Source: Candidatus Pullichristensenella stercorigallinarum (lineage in GTDB: Bacteria > Bacillota > Clostridia > Christensenellales > Aristaeellaceae). Taken from it: a DNA stretch of 64,000 nucleotides. Position numbers and translations under genes: made by a program. The stretch lies in NCBI GenBank assembly GCA_018712945.1, contig DVFZ01000051.1, positions 1-64,000 on the forward strand, written 5' to 3'. The notes below the pieces were generated by a model. It did not search any database and had not been told where the DNA came from. It saw only the letters and a list, made by a program, of their open reading frames with translations. Of the stretch, positions 54,078-63,512 are shown piece after piece (the stretch's first letter is position 1; each line of letters starts with the position of its first letter).

Positions 54078-54187
54078 GCACTCTCCCTCCCTCGTTAGCA
54101 GTATAGCAGAATATGGGCGGATTGTAAATCAATTTGCACAAATCAGCGCAGAAATGACCGAAGATGATAAATCGCTATCGTTTTCGC

Positions 54188-54216
54188 TTGACAATGCCTT
54201 ACAAATTTTTTATAAT
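54188..54216 (+). promoter_or_regulatory. perfect consensus sigma-A promoter TTGACA-17-TATAAT
   Basis: TTGACA 54188-54193, TATAAT 54211-54216, upstream of the sugar ABC operon. Confidence 0.9.
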
Positions 54217-54262
54217 TACGTTCAGAAGCATGGAAACATGCAAAAAAGGAGGAGTATCATCT

Positions 54263-55180
54263 ATGAAAAAGGTATTTGTCCTGGTTCTGGCTCTGGCACT
54301 TCTGTGCTCGTCGGCCCTGGCCGCCGAGATCGGCTTTTTGCCGCCGGCAATGACCAGCCCCTTCTATGCCAGCTGCATCGAGGGCGCTACCCCCGTTGCC
54401 GAGGCCAATGGCTACGACCTGCTGGTCATGGCCCCGCCGTCTGAGGACGACTATGCCACCCAGATGTCCATGATGGAGGACATGATTACCCGCGGCGTGG
54501 CGGGCATCGCCGTTTGCGGCATCAACCTGGACGCGCTGATTCCCGGCATCCAGAAGGCCAACGAGGCCGGCATCCCGGTGGTTATGTTCAACACCATCAC
54601 CGAGCTTGAGGGCGCGGATGTGTACGCCTACTCTGGATACAACCAGTACGGCGGCGGCGCCAAGATTGCCGACTGGGTAAACGAGCAGACCGGCGGCGAA
54701 GCCAAGGTCGCCATCATCGAGGGCCTGCCCTCCGACTTCACCACCCAGCGCATGGGCGGCTTTGTGGATCGCGCGGCCGAGGCCTATCCGGGCATCGAAG
54801 TGGTTGCCACGCAGCCGGGCGACTGGGTACGCGAGACCGGCATGAACGCCGCGATGGATATGCTCCAGGCGCATCCGGAAATCAACGTTATTTACGGCCT
54901 GTCTGATGAAATGGCCCTGGGCGCTGTGCAGGCTTGCAAGCAGATCGGCCGCGATGATATCATCGTCGTTGGTTTGGACGGCAACCCCAACGCCCTTGAG
55001 AGCGTAAAGGCCGGCGAGCTGGATGCCACGCTGGACTGCGGCCCCGTTGCCATCGGCGCCAACGCCGTGCTGGCGGTCATCGACGCCATCAATGGCGTGG
55101 AGCGCGAGGAGAAGGTTATCGAGGCTGAGACCACGGTTGTGGACATCACCCTGGTTGACCAGTTCCTGCCTGAGGAATAA
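54263..55180 (+). CDS. sugar ABC transporter substrate-binding protein (RbsB-like, Peripla_BP_4)
   Basis: EIGFLPPAMTSPFYASCIEGATPVAEANGYDLLV; INVIYGLSDEMALGAVQACKQIGRDDIIVVGLDGNPNAL. Confidence 0.92.
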   Translation: MKKVFVLVLALALLCSSALAAEIGFLPPAMTSPFYASCIEGATPVAEANGYDLLVMAPPSEDDYATQMSMMEDMITRGVAGIAVCGINLDALIPGIQKANEAGIPVVMFNTITELEGADVYAYSGYNQYGGGAKIADWVNEQTGGEAKVAIIEGLPSDFTTQRMGGFVDRAAEAYPGIEVVATQPGDWVRETGMNAAMDMLQAHPEINVIYGLSDEMALGAVQACKQIGRDDIIVVGLDGNPNALESVKAGELDATLDCGPVAIGANAVLAVIDAINGVEREEKVIEAETTVVDITLVDQFLPEE

Positions 55181-55304
55181 AAGGTAAAGCGTCATGCGGC
55201 GGCGCACATCGCGCCGCCGCACATTGTATCTGTACACACGCGCGGAGGTTTCCGCGCGCATCAAACCGCACGGGAATCCCCGTGCGTGGAAGGGAGGAAA
55301 CGCC

Positions 55305-56807
55305 GTGGCCGAATTTCTGGAAATGCGAGATATCGTCAAGCGGTTCCCCGGCGTATTGGCGCTGAATCACGTGCATTTGTCCGTGCGCAAGGGCGAAGTA
55401 CACGCCCTGCTGGGCGAAAACGGCGCGGGCAAATCGACGCTCATGAAGATACTTTCCGGCGCCTACCACAAGGATGAGGGCGAAATCCTCATCGACGGTC
55501 AGGCGGTGGACATCCGCTCCTCCGCCGACGCGCAGCGCCTGGGCATATCCATCATCTATCAGGAATTGAACCTCACCGAGCAGCTTACCGTGGCGGAAAA
55601 TATCTTTATGGGCCGCCCGATCATGAAAAACGCGCTGATGGTGGACTGGAGCGCCATGTTCCGCGAAGCGCAGAAGCTGCTGGACGAATTGGGCGTAGAA
55701 ATCAACGCCCGCTCGCTCATTCGAGACCTGGGCGTGGCGCACAAGCAGATGGTGGAAGTGGCCAAGGCCCTGTCCATCAACGCGCGCATCCTGGTTATGG
55801 ACGAACCGACCGCGCCGCTGACCAACCGTGAGATCGACACGCTGTTTGGCATCATCCGCATGCTCAAAGAACGCGGCGTGGCCATCATATACATTTCTCA
55901 TCGCCTGGAGGAAGTCAAGGAAATCTGCGACCGCGCCACCATCATGCGCGACGGCAAAAACATCACCGCCGTGGACGTGGGGGACGTCACCATCGACGAA
56001 ATCATTCACCACATGGTGGGCCGCGAACTGAAGGAAAAATTCCCCAAGATCCACGTGCCGCTGGGCGAAGAACTTTTGCGGGTGGAGAAAATCAACGCCG
56101 GCAAGCAGGTAAAGGACGTCTCCTTCAGCGTGCGTGCAGGCGAAATTCTCGGCATTGCCGGGCTGGTGGGCGCGGGCCGCACCGAAACCGCGCGCGCCAT
56201 CTTCGGCATGGACAAAAAGCAGTCCGGCGAAATCTACCTGGCCGGCAAGCGCGTGGAGATACGCCGCCCGTTGGACGCAATCAAGGCCGGGTTCGGCTTC
56301 GCCACTGAGGACCGCAAGGACGAGGGCCTGGTTTTGACGATGAACGTGGGCCACAACATCACCCTGGCCACGCTTTCGGACTTTACCCGCCTGGGCAAGC
56401 TCAATTTGCGCCGTGAACGCCAGACCGTGCAGGACTATATCCGCCGCCTCAACATCAAAACGCCTTCGCATCTGCAATTGGCGCGCAACCTTTCCGGCGG
56501 CAACCAGCAGAAGGTGGTGTTGGCCAAGTGGCTGTTGAGCCGCTCGAAGGTCATCATCTTCGACGAGCCGACGCGCGGCATCGACGTGGGTGCGAAAATC
56601 GAGGTGTACAACATCATCAACGAACTGATCCGCCAGGGGGCGGCAGTGGTGATGATTTCTTCGGAACTGCCGGAAATCTTGGGAATGAGCGACCGCGTGG
56701 CCGTCATGCACCAGGGCACCATCACCGGCATCTTCGACAACGATGAAACCCTCACCCAGGAAAAGATACTCTATTACGCCACCGGCGGCGACCGGCACAC
56801 GGCATAA
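55305..56807 (+). CDS. sugar ABC transporter ATP-binding protein (RbsA-like, two ABC domains)
   Basis: GVLALNHVHLSVRKGEVHALLGENGAGKSTLMKILSGAY; NLSGGNQQKVVLAKWL; IIFDEPTRGIDVGAK. Confidence 0.94.
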   Translation: MAEFLEMRDIVKRFPGVLALNHVHLSVRKGEVHALLGENGAGKSTLMKILSGAYHKDEGEILIDGQAVDIRSSADAQRLGISIIYQELNLTEQLTVAENIFMGRPIMKNALMVDWSAMFREAQKLLDELGVEINARSLIRDLGVAHKQMVEVAKALSINARILVMDEPTAPLTNREIDTLFGIIRMLKERGVAIIYISHRLEEVKEICDRATIMRDGKNITAVDVGDVTIDEIIHHMVGRELKEKFPKIHVPLGEELLRVEKINAGKQVKDVSFSVRAGEILGIAGLVGAGRTETARAIFGMDKKQSGEIYLAGKRVEIRRPLDAIKAGFGFATEDRKDEGLVLTMNVGHNITLATLSDFTRLGKLNLRRERQTVQDYIRRLNIKTPSHLQLARNLSGGNQQKVVLAKWLLSRSKVIIFDEPTRGIDVGAKIEVYNIINELIRQGAAVVMISSELPEILGMSDRVAVMHQGTITGIFDNDETLTQEKILYYATGGDRHTA

Positions 56808-56820
56808 GGAGGGACGCGAA

Positions 56821-58122
56821 ATGAAAAAGAAGCTGAAAATTCTCTTGATCGTCTGCCTGGTGCTGGGCGTGGCGTTGATGGCGCTGTGGGGCTATGTGCG
56901 CTCCAACGAGGGCACGATCGCCGCAATCAACGAGCGCATCAGCGCCTATAACCAGATTGAGGCGCAGGTGGAAATGGCGCGCGTGCTCGGCCAGGAAGTA
57001 GACCCCACGCTGCTTGAGCAGGCAGAAGAAGTCGTGCTGACCGGCTCAGAAGAAATGCTGGTCACGCTGAACGGCTATACCAGCGCTTTCCTGGTCGTGG
57101 GCATCGACCTTTTGCTCATCGGCGTGCTCGGTTTTGCGTATCCCGCCATCAAGAAAAGCCATGGCGGCAAAAAGGGCAAGGTTTCCTCGGCAAACAACAT
57201 CGTGGGTATCCTCATCGCCCTGGTGGTTCTGTGCCTGGATTTGCAGCTGGCGCAGCCGGTGTTCCTCACGGGCAGCAACCTGCTCAACGTATTGCAGCAG
57301 ATTTCTACGAACTTTGTCATCGCCATCGGCATGACGTTCGTCATCATCTCCGGCGGTATCGACCTGTCGGTCGGCTCGAACATCGCCCTCACCGGCCTGC
57401 TGATGGCCATAATGATGAAAAACTGGGGCGTGGCCGTGCTGCCGACGCTGGTGATCTCGCTGATCTTCGCCGGGCTCATCGGTCTGATCAACGGCGCGCT
57501 GATTGCCTTCCTCAACCTGCCGCCGTTCATTGCCACGTTGGGCATGATGTCCATCGCCCGCGGCGCGGCCTACACCGTTACCGGTGGCGCGCCCATCTAC
57601 ACCATGCCTTCCGGCTTTACGGCGATCTCCTCCCGCGTGGGGAATGTGCCGCTTTACACCATCCTGATTATGCTGGCGGTGTTTTTGCTGGGCTGGTACT
57701 GCCTGCGCTACACGCGCGTGGGCCGCTTTACCTACGCCATCGGCGGCAATGAAAACTGCGCCAAACTTTCGGGCATCAACTTGAATAAGGTCAAGTGCTT
57801 TGTGTATGTCATCAGCGGCCTGTGCTGCGGCGTGGCGGCGATTCTGCTCACTTCGCGCCTGGACTCCGCTGTGCCCACCAACGCTGACGGCCAGGAGATG
57901 GACGCCATCGCCGCGGTTGTCATCGGCGGCACGTCCATGAAGGGCGGCGAGGGCAGCATGGTTGGCACGCTGATTGGTATCTTCATCATTGGCGTCATTG
58001 CCAACGGCCTGAACCTGCTGGGCGTGGCCCAGGGCCCGCAGCGCATGGTCAAGGGCTTGATTATCGTTATCGCGGTGATTATCGACGTGCTGCGCCGCCG
58101 CGCCGCGGAATCGGCCAACTGA
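56821..58122 (+). CDS. sugar ABC transporter permease (RbsC-like) with ~130-aa N-terminal extension
   Basis: FVIAIGMTFVIISGGIDLSVGSNIALTG, FIATLGMMSIARGAAYTVTGGAPI, VIGGTSMKGGEGSMVGTLIG. Confidence 0.92.
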   Translation: MKKKLKILLIVCLVLGVALMALWGYVRSNEGTIAAINERISAYNQIEAQVEMARVLGQEVDPTLLEQAEEVVLTGSEEMLVTLNGYTSAFLVVGIDLLLIGVLGFAYPAIKKSHGGKKGKVSSANNIVGILIALVVLCLDLQLAQPVFLTGSNLLNVLQQISTNFVIAIGMTFVIISGGIDLSVGSNIALTGLLMAIMMKNWGVAVLPTLVISLIFAGLIGLINGALIAFLNLPPFIATLGMMSIARGAAYTVTGGAPIYTMPSGFTAISSRVGNVPLYTILIMLAVFLLGWYCLRYTRVGRFTYAIGGNENCAKLSGINLNKVKCFVYVISGLCCGVAAILLTSRLDSAVPTNADGQEMDAIAAVVIGGTSMKGGEGSMVGTLIGIFIIGVIANGLNLLGVAQGPQRMVKGLIIVIAVIIDVLRRRAAESAN

Positions 58123-58157
58123 TCCTTTCACGGGCGGAAATTCTACGAACGCAAAAA

Positions 58158-58199
58158 GCGCCTCCCTTCCCGCAATGGGAATGGGAGGCGCGAAGTTTT
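58158..58199. terminator. bidirectional terminator
   Basis: AAAAAGCGCCTCCC TTCCCGCAATGGGAA TGGGAGGCGCGAAGTTTTT. Confidence 0.8.
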
Positions 58200-58208
58200 T
58201 GGCGTCTT

Positions 58209-59279
58209 TTACCACACCGGGTCGTCGGAGAAATTGGGCACTTCGCTGTTGCCGCTCTCAGAGCTGTCCGCCCAGCCGTCCGTCCAGCCGGAGGCGGCGC
58301 TATCGCCGCTGATGATGCGGCAGGAGAGCGTGTCGCCGCTCAAAGAAACCTGGATGGTGATGCTGCCCGTGCCGGTATAGCGGAAGGAAAAGTCCGTCCC
58401 GGCGTTATAGTCGGTGAGAATGGCGTCCGCGGCGCTGGAGACGTAGCCTTGGTTATAGCGGTTGCCGTAGGTGGATTTTTCCACGATGGCTACGTCGGAC
58501 ATGTCCTTTACCGCCAGCCATACGGCGCTGGCGACTTGTGCCACACCGCCGCCCACCACCTGCGCGCCGCGTCCGTTCACGGCGCTTTGATAGCCGCGCT
58601 CGGCTGTGCGCGCGCCCACCAGGTCGTTAAACGAGAACGTATCGCCGCTGGAAAGTACGGTTCCATTGACGGCCTGCGCCGCCAGGGAGACGTTGTTGCG
58701 CAGCGCGTCCGTGCCGCTGACGTGGATGGCCGACTCGCCGTGCGCCGTACCGCCGCTGGAAACGGCGTCAAAATTGAGCGTGCAGAAGAGCTGGTCGCCG
58801 GAGATATACATGCCGATGGTCATATCGCCGTAATAATTTGTAAAGACGAAATCCAACCCTGCGGCCTCGTCTACAAGAACGGCGTCGTCGGCGTCGGAAA
58901 CATAATCCTGGTTATAGCTGCCGCCATAGGTGCGCAGGGCGTCGTAGGTGACGCAGCCAATCTGCTGAAGGGCCAGATATAGCGTGCTGGCGGCCTGCGC
59001 CACGCCGCCGCCCACCACGCGCGCGCCGCGCCCGTTTTCGGCGGACTGGTAGCCGCGCTCGGTTGTGCGCGCGCCCACTACGTCGTTAAAGGAAAAGCTG
59101 CCGCCGTAGGGCACGGCCGTGCCGTTGATGGCGTCGGCGGCCAGGCGGATATTGGAGATGCGCGCGTCGGAAGAACCCAGCGGCGTGGACGCGGATACAT
59201 ACTGCGCCGCCAGTGCGGGAACGCACAGCAGCGAAACGCACAGCGCCAACGCAACCAGCATGGCCATCCATCGCTTCAT
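58209..59279 (-). CDS. secreted protein with two tandem VanW-like domains
   Basis: RISNIRLAADAINGTAVPYGGSFSFNDVVGARTTERGYQSAENGRGARVVGGGVAQAASTLYLA repeated as ALRNNVSLAAQAVNGTVLSSGDTFSFNDLVGARTAERGYQSAVNGRGAQVVGGGVAQVASAVWLA. Confidence 0.85.
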   Translation of the reverse strand: MKRWMAMLVALALCVSLLCVPALAAQYVSASTPLGSSDARISNIRLAADAINGTAVPYGGSFSFNDVVGARTTERGYQSAENGRGARVVGGGVAQAASTLYLALQQIGCVTYDALRTYGGSYNQDYVSDADDAVLVDEAAGLDFVFTNYYGDMTIGMYISGDQLFCTLNFDAVSSGGTAHGESAIHVSGTDALRNNVSLAAQAVNGTVLSSGDTFSFNDLVGARTAERGYQSAVNGRGAQVVGGGVAQVASAVWLAVKDMSDVAIVEKSTYGNRYNQGYVSSAADAILTDYNAGTDFSFRYTGTGSITIQVSLSGDTLSCRIISGDSAASGWTDGWADSSESGNSEVPNFSDDPVW

Positions 59280-59486
59280 ACGCTCACGCTCCTTCCTGTG
59301 TTTTCTTCTTAGACGCGCGTTTTGCCGCGCCGGTTCCCAGAGCGTTGGAAAAAAGTGCCGGATGCGGCTTGAGCCAACCGCCCGCGCGCAGGCAAACGGG
59401 CGGCAAACCGAGAGCTTGGCGCGAATGGCGCGTGCCGGTTTTATCACAGCCGGAAAAGCGGCCGCTTCCAAGGGGTACGGGCAGAT

Positions 59487-59523
59487 AAAACCGCCTTCAC
59501 GCCGGTTTTGTGAAAGCGGTTTT
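59487..59523. terminator. bidirectional terminator-like hairpin downstream of scpA
   Basis: AAAACCGCCTTCAC GCCGGTTTT GTGAAAGCGGTTTT. Confidence 0.7.
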
Positions 59524-59537
59524 GGCGCGCGCCGCGC

Positions 59538-60263
59538 TCATTCCGGCGCGTGCTGGGAAAGGTAGATTTCGTCGTAGGCGCTTTTCTGCTCTACAGCCAC
59601 GCGGCCAAGCTTGACCATTTCCAGAAGCGCCATGAACATGGTGATGAGCTCGGCGCGGGTCATATCCGCGTCAAACAGCTCGGAAAAGGCGAACGCGCCG
59701 CGGTTTAAGCGGCGCTGGATGCGCGCCATACAGCCGGAAACGGTGAAGCTGTCGCGGCGGATTTCGCGGCTGGCCATGCGCTCGCCGGCCTCCTGCGCCC
59801 GGGCGCGCTCCAGCACGCGCAGAAAGGCGCGCTGCAGCTTTTCCAAGGTCAGCCCGGTGATCTCCACCACCGGCGGGGGCAGCGGGTATTCCTCGGGCAA
59901 TTTGGTAATCAGGGCGCGGGCCTGCTTTTCCAGCTCCTGCATGCGGCCGGAAATTTCCTTGAACTGGCGGTATTCCTCGAGCTGGCGGATGAGGGCCTCC
60001 TCGGGGGAAAGCTCGTTTTCATCCTCCGGCTTGGGCGGCTTGGGCAACATGGCGCGGGATTTGATTTCCAGCAGCGTGGCCGCCATCTGCAAAAACTCGC
60101 TGGCCGAATCCATGTCCAGCTCGTCCACCAGTTTCATTGATTCCAGGTACTGTTCGGTGATCTCGGAAACGAAGATATCGTGGATATCCACCTTGGCGTG
60201 GGTGATGAGCGTGAGCAGCAAATCCAGCGGCCCGTCAAACTGCTTGAGGGAGACGATATACAT
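59538..60263 (-). CDS. scpA: segregation and condensation protein A
   Basis: FDGPLDLLLTLITHAKVDIHDIFVSEITEQYLESMK; FLQMAATLLEIKSRAMLPKP. Confidence 0.94.
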   Translation of the reverse strand: MYIVSLKQFDGPLDLLLTLITHAKVDIHDIFVSEITEQYLESMKLVDELDMDSASEFLQMAATLLEIKSRAMLPKPPKPEDENELSPEEALIRQLEEYRQFKEISGRMQELEKQARALITKLPEEYPLPPPVVEITGLTLEKLQRAFLRVLERARAQEAGERMASREIRRDSFTVSGCMARIQRRLNRGAFAFSELFDADMTRAELITMFMALLEMVKLGRVAVEQKSAYDEIYLSQHAPE

Positions 60264-60272
60264 GCCGGCCCC

Positions 60273-61136
60273 CTATAAAACACCCAGCGCGCCGAGGATG
60301 GCCCCTGCGCCGGAGCCGAGGATGGAGAATGCCCCCTCGACGACAAAGCTCAAAGCCCTGTCCAGCACGCCCGAAACCAGCAGCACAATCAGCACCACAT
60401 AGCCCACGCGCATTGCCTGCCCGGAGGCGAACAAATTCCGCTTGAGCACCAAATCGTTGAGCACGTGATAGCCGTCCAGCGGCGGGATGGGGATGAGGTT
60501 GAAAATCGCCAGTACGATATTGACCTGCACAAACGTGGATACAATTTCAAACAGATAGTAGGGCACGTCGCCCCACAGCGCCTGGATGAATTCGCCGCAG
60601 TAGGGCGCGTAGGACAGCAGGTCAGTCAAATGCCAGTAAACATAGTTGTTGCCCTGTTCGACGAACACACAGCGCACGCCGTCGTAAACGGTGATAAAGG
60701 CGCGCTCGTCCGGGTTAAAGAGCTGGAAGAACGATTCGCTGACTTTGGGCAGCCCCGCAAGCGCGATGCCCACCACGCCGTAGACCACCACAGCGCCCAG
60801 CAGGAACATAATCAGGTTCATGGTGATGCCCGCCAAAGACACCATCAAATCGCACTTGCGATAGTTGCCTTTGAAATTGCGCGGGTTGACCGGCACGGGC
60901 TTAGCCCAGCCAAACCCCGCCACGCACAAAAGAATCAGGCCGATGGGGTCGATATGGCGCAGCGGATTGACGGTCATGCGGCCCATCATGGCGGCGGTAT
61001 TGTCGCCGCAGCGGTAGGCGGCGCGCGCGTGCCCGTATTCATGCACGGACAGCGCCAGCAAAATGCCCGGCAGCGACAAAAGCAACGCGATAATTGTATT
61101 GCGCGGGTCGCTGAACAGTTGGCTGATCCAGGTCAC
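60273..61136 (-). CDS. site-2 protease family (M50) membrane metalloprotease
   Basis: LPGILLALSVHEYGHARAAYRCGDNTA; AGITMNLIMF; NLIPIPPLDGYHVL. Confidence 0.92.
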   Translation of the reverse strand: MTWISQLFSDPRNTIIALLLSLPGILLALSVHEYGHARAAYRCGDNTAAMMGRMTVNPLRHIDPIGLILLCVAGFGWAKPVPVNPRNFKGNYRKCDLMVSLAGITMNLIMFLLGAVVVYGVVGIALAGLPKVSESFFQLFNPDERAFITVYDGVRCVFVEQGNNYVYWHLTDLLSYAPYCGEFIQALWGDVPYYLFEIVSTFVQVNIVLAIFNLIPIPPLDGYHVLNDLVLKRNLFASGQAMRVGYVVLIVLLVSGVLDRALSFVVEGAFSILGSGAGAILGALGVL

Positions 61137-61240
61137 GGAGGCATCCCTTCTTTCCCCGTTTGGCTTTCTGCTATTATACATTACCGGCCGCGTTTGCGCA
61201 AGGGCAGGAATTTTGCACCGCATGTCGAATCCTATTGTTC

Positions 61241-61810
61241 ATGAACGTATACGATTTTGACAACACCATCCTGCGTGGGGATTCCACCGCCCGCTTTTTC
61301 GCCTGGTGCCTTGCGCGCTGCCCACGCATGTGGCTGGATGCGCCGGGGCAAATCGGCAACGCCCTGCTGTTTGTGTTGAAGGTTCGCAAAAAGCAGGCGT
61401 TCAAACAGCGCATGCTTTCCTTCCTTTCCCGGATTGATGTGGAAAGGCAGCTTGAACGCTTCTGGGCAAAAAACCTTTCCCGCGTCAAGCCCTTTTACCG
61501 GGAAAGGCATCGGGAGGACGACGTGGTAATCTCCGCCTCGCCGGAATTTCTCATTCGTCCGGCCTGCGCTTCCCTGGGCATCCGGCATGTGCTCGGCTCG
61601 CCCGTGGATATGCGTTCGGGGCGTTTTTTGGGGCCGAACTGCCATGGCAGGGAGAAGGTGAACCGCTTTTACGCGGCCTTCCCCGGCGGCAAGATCGACG
61701 AATTCTATTCCGATTCCTATTCCGACCAGCCCCTGGCGGATCTGGCAAAGCGCGCCTTTTTGGTGCGCGGCGAGGACGTATTGCCGTGGGATGCGAAGAA
61801 AAGGCGGTAA
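61241..61810 (+). CDS. HAD-IB family phosphatase
   Basis: MNVYDFDNTILRGDSTARFF; VISASPEFLIRPAC; EFYSDSYSDQPLADLA. Confidence 0.88.
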   Translation: MNVYDFDNTILRGDSTARFFAWCLARCPRMWLDAPGQIGNALLFVLKVRKKQAFKQRMLSFLSRIDVERQLERFWAKNLSRVKPFYRERHREDDVVISASPEFLIRPACASLGIRHVLGSPVDMRSGRFLGPNCHGREKVNRFYAAFPGGKIDEFYSDSYSDQPLADLAKRAFLVRGEDVLPWDAKKRR

Positions 61811-61965
61811 GTGTGTAAAATTTGCCTGTAATGTGCGCCAAGCCTTGCAATCGCGGGGGTTTCGGGTTATAATATACTGGTCTGTCCCGGACGGGGCTTT
61901 ATTGTCGTGCGGCCCAAACAAGGCGGCGCGAGGGCGCGAATCTTAAAACGGGAGGTGTCCGAAGG

Positions 61966-62127
61966 ATGGCATCTGATAAGCGAGTCAAGGTGACGCTGGC
62001 CTGCTCGGAGTGCAAGCAGCGCAATTACAATACCATGAAGAACAAGAAGAACGACCCCGACCGCCTGGAGATGAACAAATACTGCCGCTTCTGCAAGAAG
62101 CACACCAGCCATAAGGAGACCCGCTAA
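61966..62127 (+). CDS. rpmG: 50S ribosomal protein L33 (53 aa, not in the supplied ORF track)
   Basis: [53 protein letters not shown]. Confidence 0.96.
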   Translation: MASDKRVKVTLACSECKQRNYNTMKNKKNDPDRLEMNKYCRFCKKHTSHKETR

Positions 62128-62148
62128 CGGGAGAAGGAGTTGTCGAAC

Positions 62149-62394
62149 ATGGCCAATACCGCTGAAAAGAAGAATATCTTTAAGCGCATCGGCGGCTTTT
62201 TCGTGAATCTCGTCAAGGGGATCGGCCGCAAGTTCAAGGAAATGTACTTTGAGCTGAAGAAGGTCACTTGGCCCACGAAAAAGGATATGATCAATTACTC
62301 CATCGTGGTGTTGGTGTTCATCGTCATCATGGGCGTCATCATCGGCGTGATTGATCTGGGCGCCGGCAAGCTCGTTGAGCTGCTGGTAAGCTAA
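62149..62394 (+). CDS. secE: preprotein translocase subunit SecE
   Basis: FKEMYFELKKVTWPTKKDMINYSIVVLVFIVIMGVIIGVIDLG, between rpmG and nusG. Confidence 0.94.
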   Translation: MANTAEKKNIFKRIGGFFVNLVKGIGRKFKEMYFELKKVTWPTKKDMINYSIVVLVFIVIMGVIIGVIDLGAGKLVELLVS

Positions 62395-62404
62395 GGGGGC
62401 CGTC

Positions 62405-62932
62405 ATGGCTGAGAATGCGGAGATCAAGTGGTATGTCGTACATACCTATTCCGGCTATGAAAACAAGGTCAAGGTCAATCTTGAAAAGGCCGTGGAAAAC
62501 AACGGCATGCAGGATCTGATCACTGAAGTGAAGATCCCCGTCGAGGAAGCCGTGGAAATCAAAAATAACAAGCGCAAGGTGGTGCAGCGCAAACTGCTGC
62601 CCGGCTATGTGCTTGTGAAAATGCTCATGACCAACGAAACCTGGTATGTCGTGCGCAATACGCGCGGCGTGACGGGCTTTGTCGGCGCGGGCAACAAGCC
62701 CACGCCCCTGTCGGAGACCGACTTTGCCTCGCTGTTTGAGCCGCGGGTGGAAACGCGCGTGGATATCCAGCCGGGCGACACGGTGCGCATTTTGAGCGGC
62801 CTGTTTGAGAATTTCTCCGGCCGCGTGGTTTCGGTCAACGAGCAGACGCAGACCATCAACGTCATGGTGCTCATGTTCAAGCAGGAAACGCCGGTTGAGC
62901 TGGGCTTTGACGAGGTTGTGCGCGAAGAATAG
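62405..62932 (+). CDS. nusG: transcription termination/antitermination protein NusG
   Basis: KWYVVHTYSGYENKVKVNLEK; VRNTRGVTGFVG; GDTVRILSGLFENFSGRVV. Confidence 0.96.
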   Translation: MAENAEIKWYVVHTYSGYENKVKVNLEKAVENNGMQDLITEVKIPVEEAVEIKNNKRKVVQRKLLPGYVLVKMLMTNETWYVVRNTRGVTGFVGAGNKPTPLSETDFASLFEPRVETRVDIQPGDTVRILSGLFENFSGRVVSVNEQTQTINVMVLMFKQETPVELGFDEVVREE

Positions 62933-62964
62933 CTGATGCCCCGGGCTTTCCGGGTTTTCAGGGA

Positions 62965-63000
62965 GTGGGAGGTGCGCGTTCACGCGCTCCGCTTCACCAC
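62965..63000 (+). promoter_or_regulatory. candidate ribosomal-protein leader hairpin upstream of rplK
   Basis: GTGGGAGGTGCGCG-TTCA-CGCGCTCCGCTTCACCAC, same architecture as 63471-63497. Confidence 0.5.
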
Positions 63001-63023
63001 ATACAAGTAAGGAGGATTCCCCA

Positions 63024-63449
63024 ATGGCAAAGAAAGTTACCGCGCTGATCAAGCTGCAGGTACCCGCCGGCAAGGCCACGCCCGCGCCGCCGATTGGCCC
63101 GGCGCTGGGTCAGCACGGCGTGAACATCCCCGGCTTCTGCAAGGATTTCAACGACCGTACCGCCAAGCAGGTGGGCCTGATCATCCCGGTGGTCATCACC
63201 GTATATCAGGATCGCTCGTTTACCTTTATCACCAAGACCCCGCCGGCCGCGGTGCTGATCAAGAAGGCTTGCGGCCTGGAGCATGCTTCCGGCCGTCCGA
63301 ACCGCGACAAGGTGGCCAACATCACCAAGGCGCAGGTTCGTGAGATCGCGGAGCTGAAAATGCCCGACCTCAACGCCGCCTCCGTCGAGGCCGCGATGAG
63401 CATGATCGCCGGCACGGCCCGCTCCATGGGCGTTGTGGTGGTTGACTAA
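63024..63449 (+). CDS. rplK: 50S ribosomal protein L11
   Basis: [37 protein letters not shown]. Confidence 0.97.
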   Translation: MAKKVTALIKLQVPAGKATPAPPIGPALGQHGVNIPGFCKDFNDRTAKQVGLIIPVVITVYQDRSFTFITKTPPAAVLIKKACGLEHASGRPNRDKVANITKAQVREIAELKMPDLNAASVEAAMSMIAGTARSMGVVVVD

Positions 63450-63470
63450 GGCGCAAGGGCGACACAAACG

Positions 63471-63497
63471 TGGGAGGGCTTCGGCCCGTTTGACCAC
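63471..63497 (+). promoter_or_regulatory. candidate ribosomal-protein leader hairpin upstream of rplA
   Basis: GTGGGAGGGC-TTCG-GCCCGTTTGACCAC. Confidence 0.5.
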
Positions 63498-63512
63498 AGG
63501 GAGGATATATCA

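Noticed and set aside
59538-60263. Missing scpB next to scpA
   Set aside because: scpB may lie elsewhere in the genome; absence from this window is not evidence of loss.
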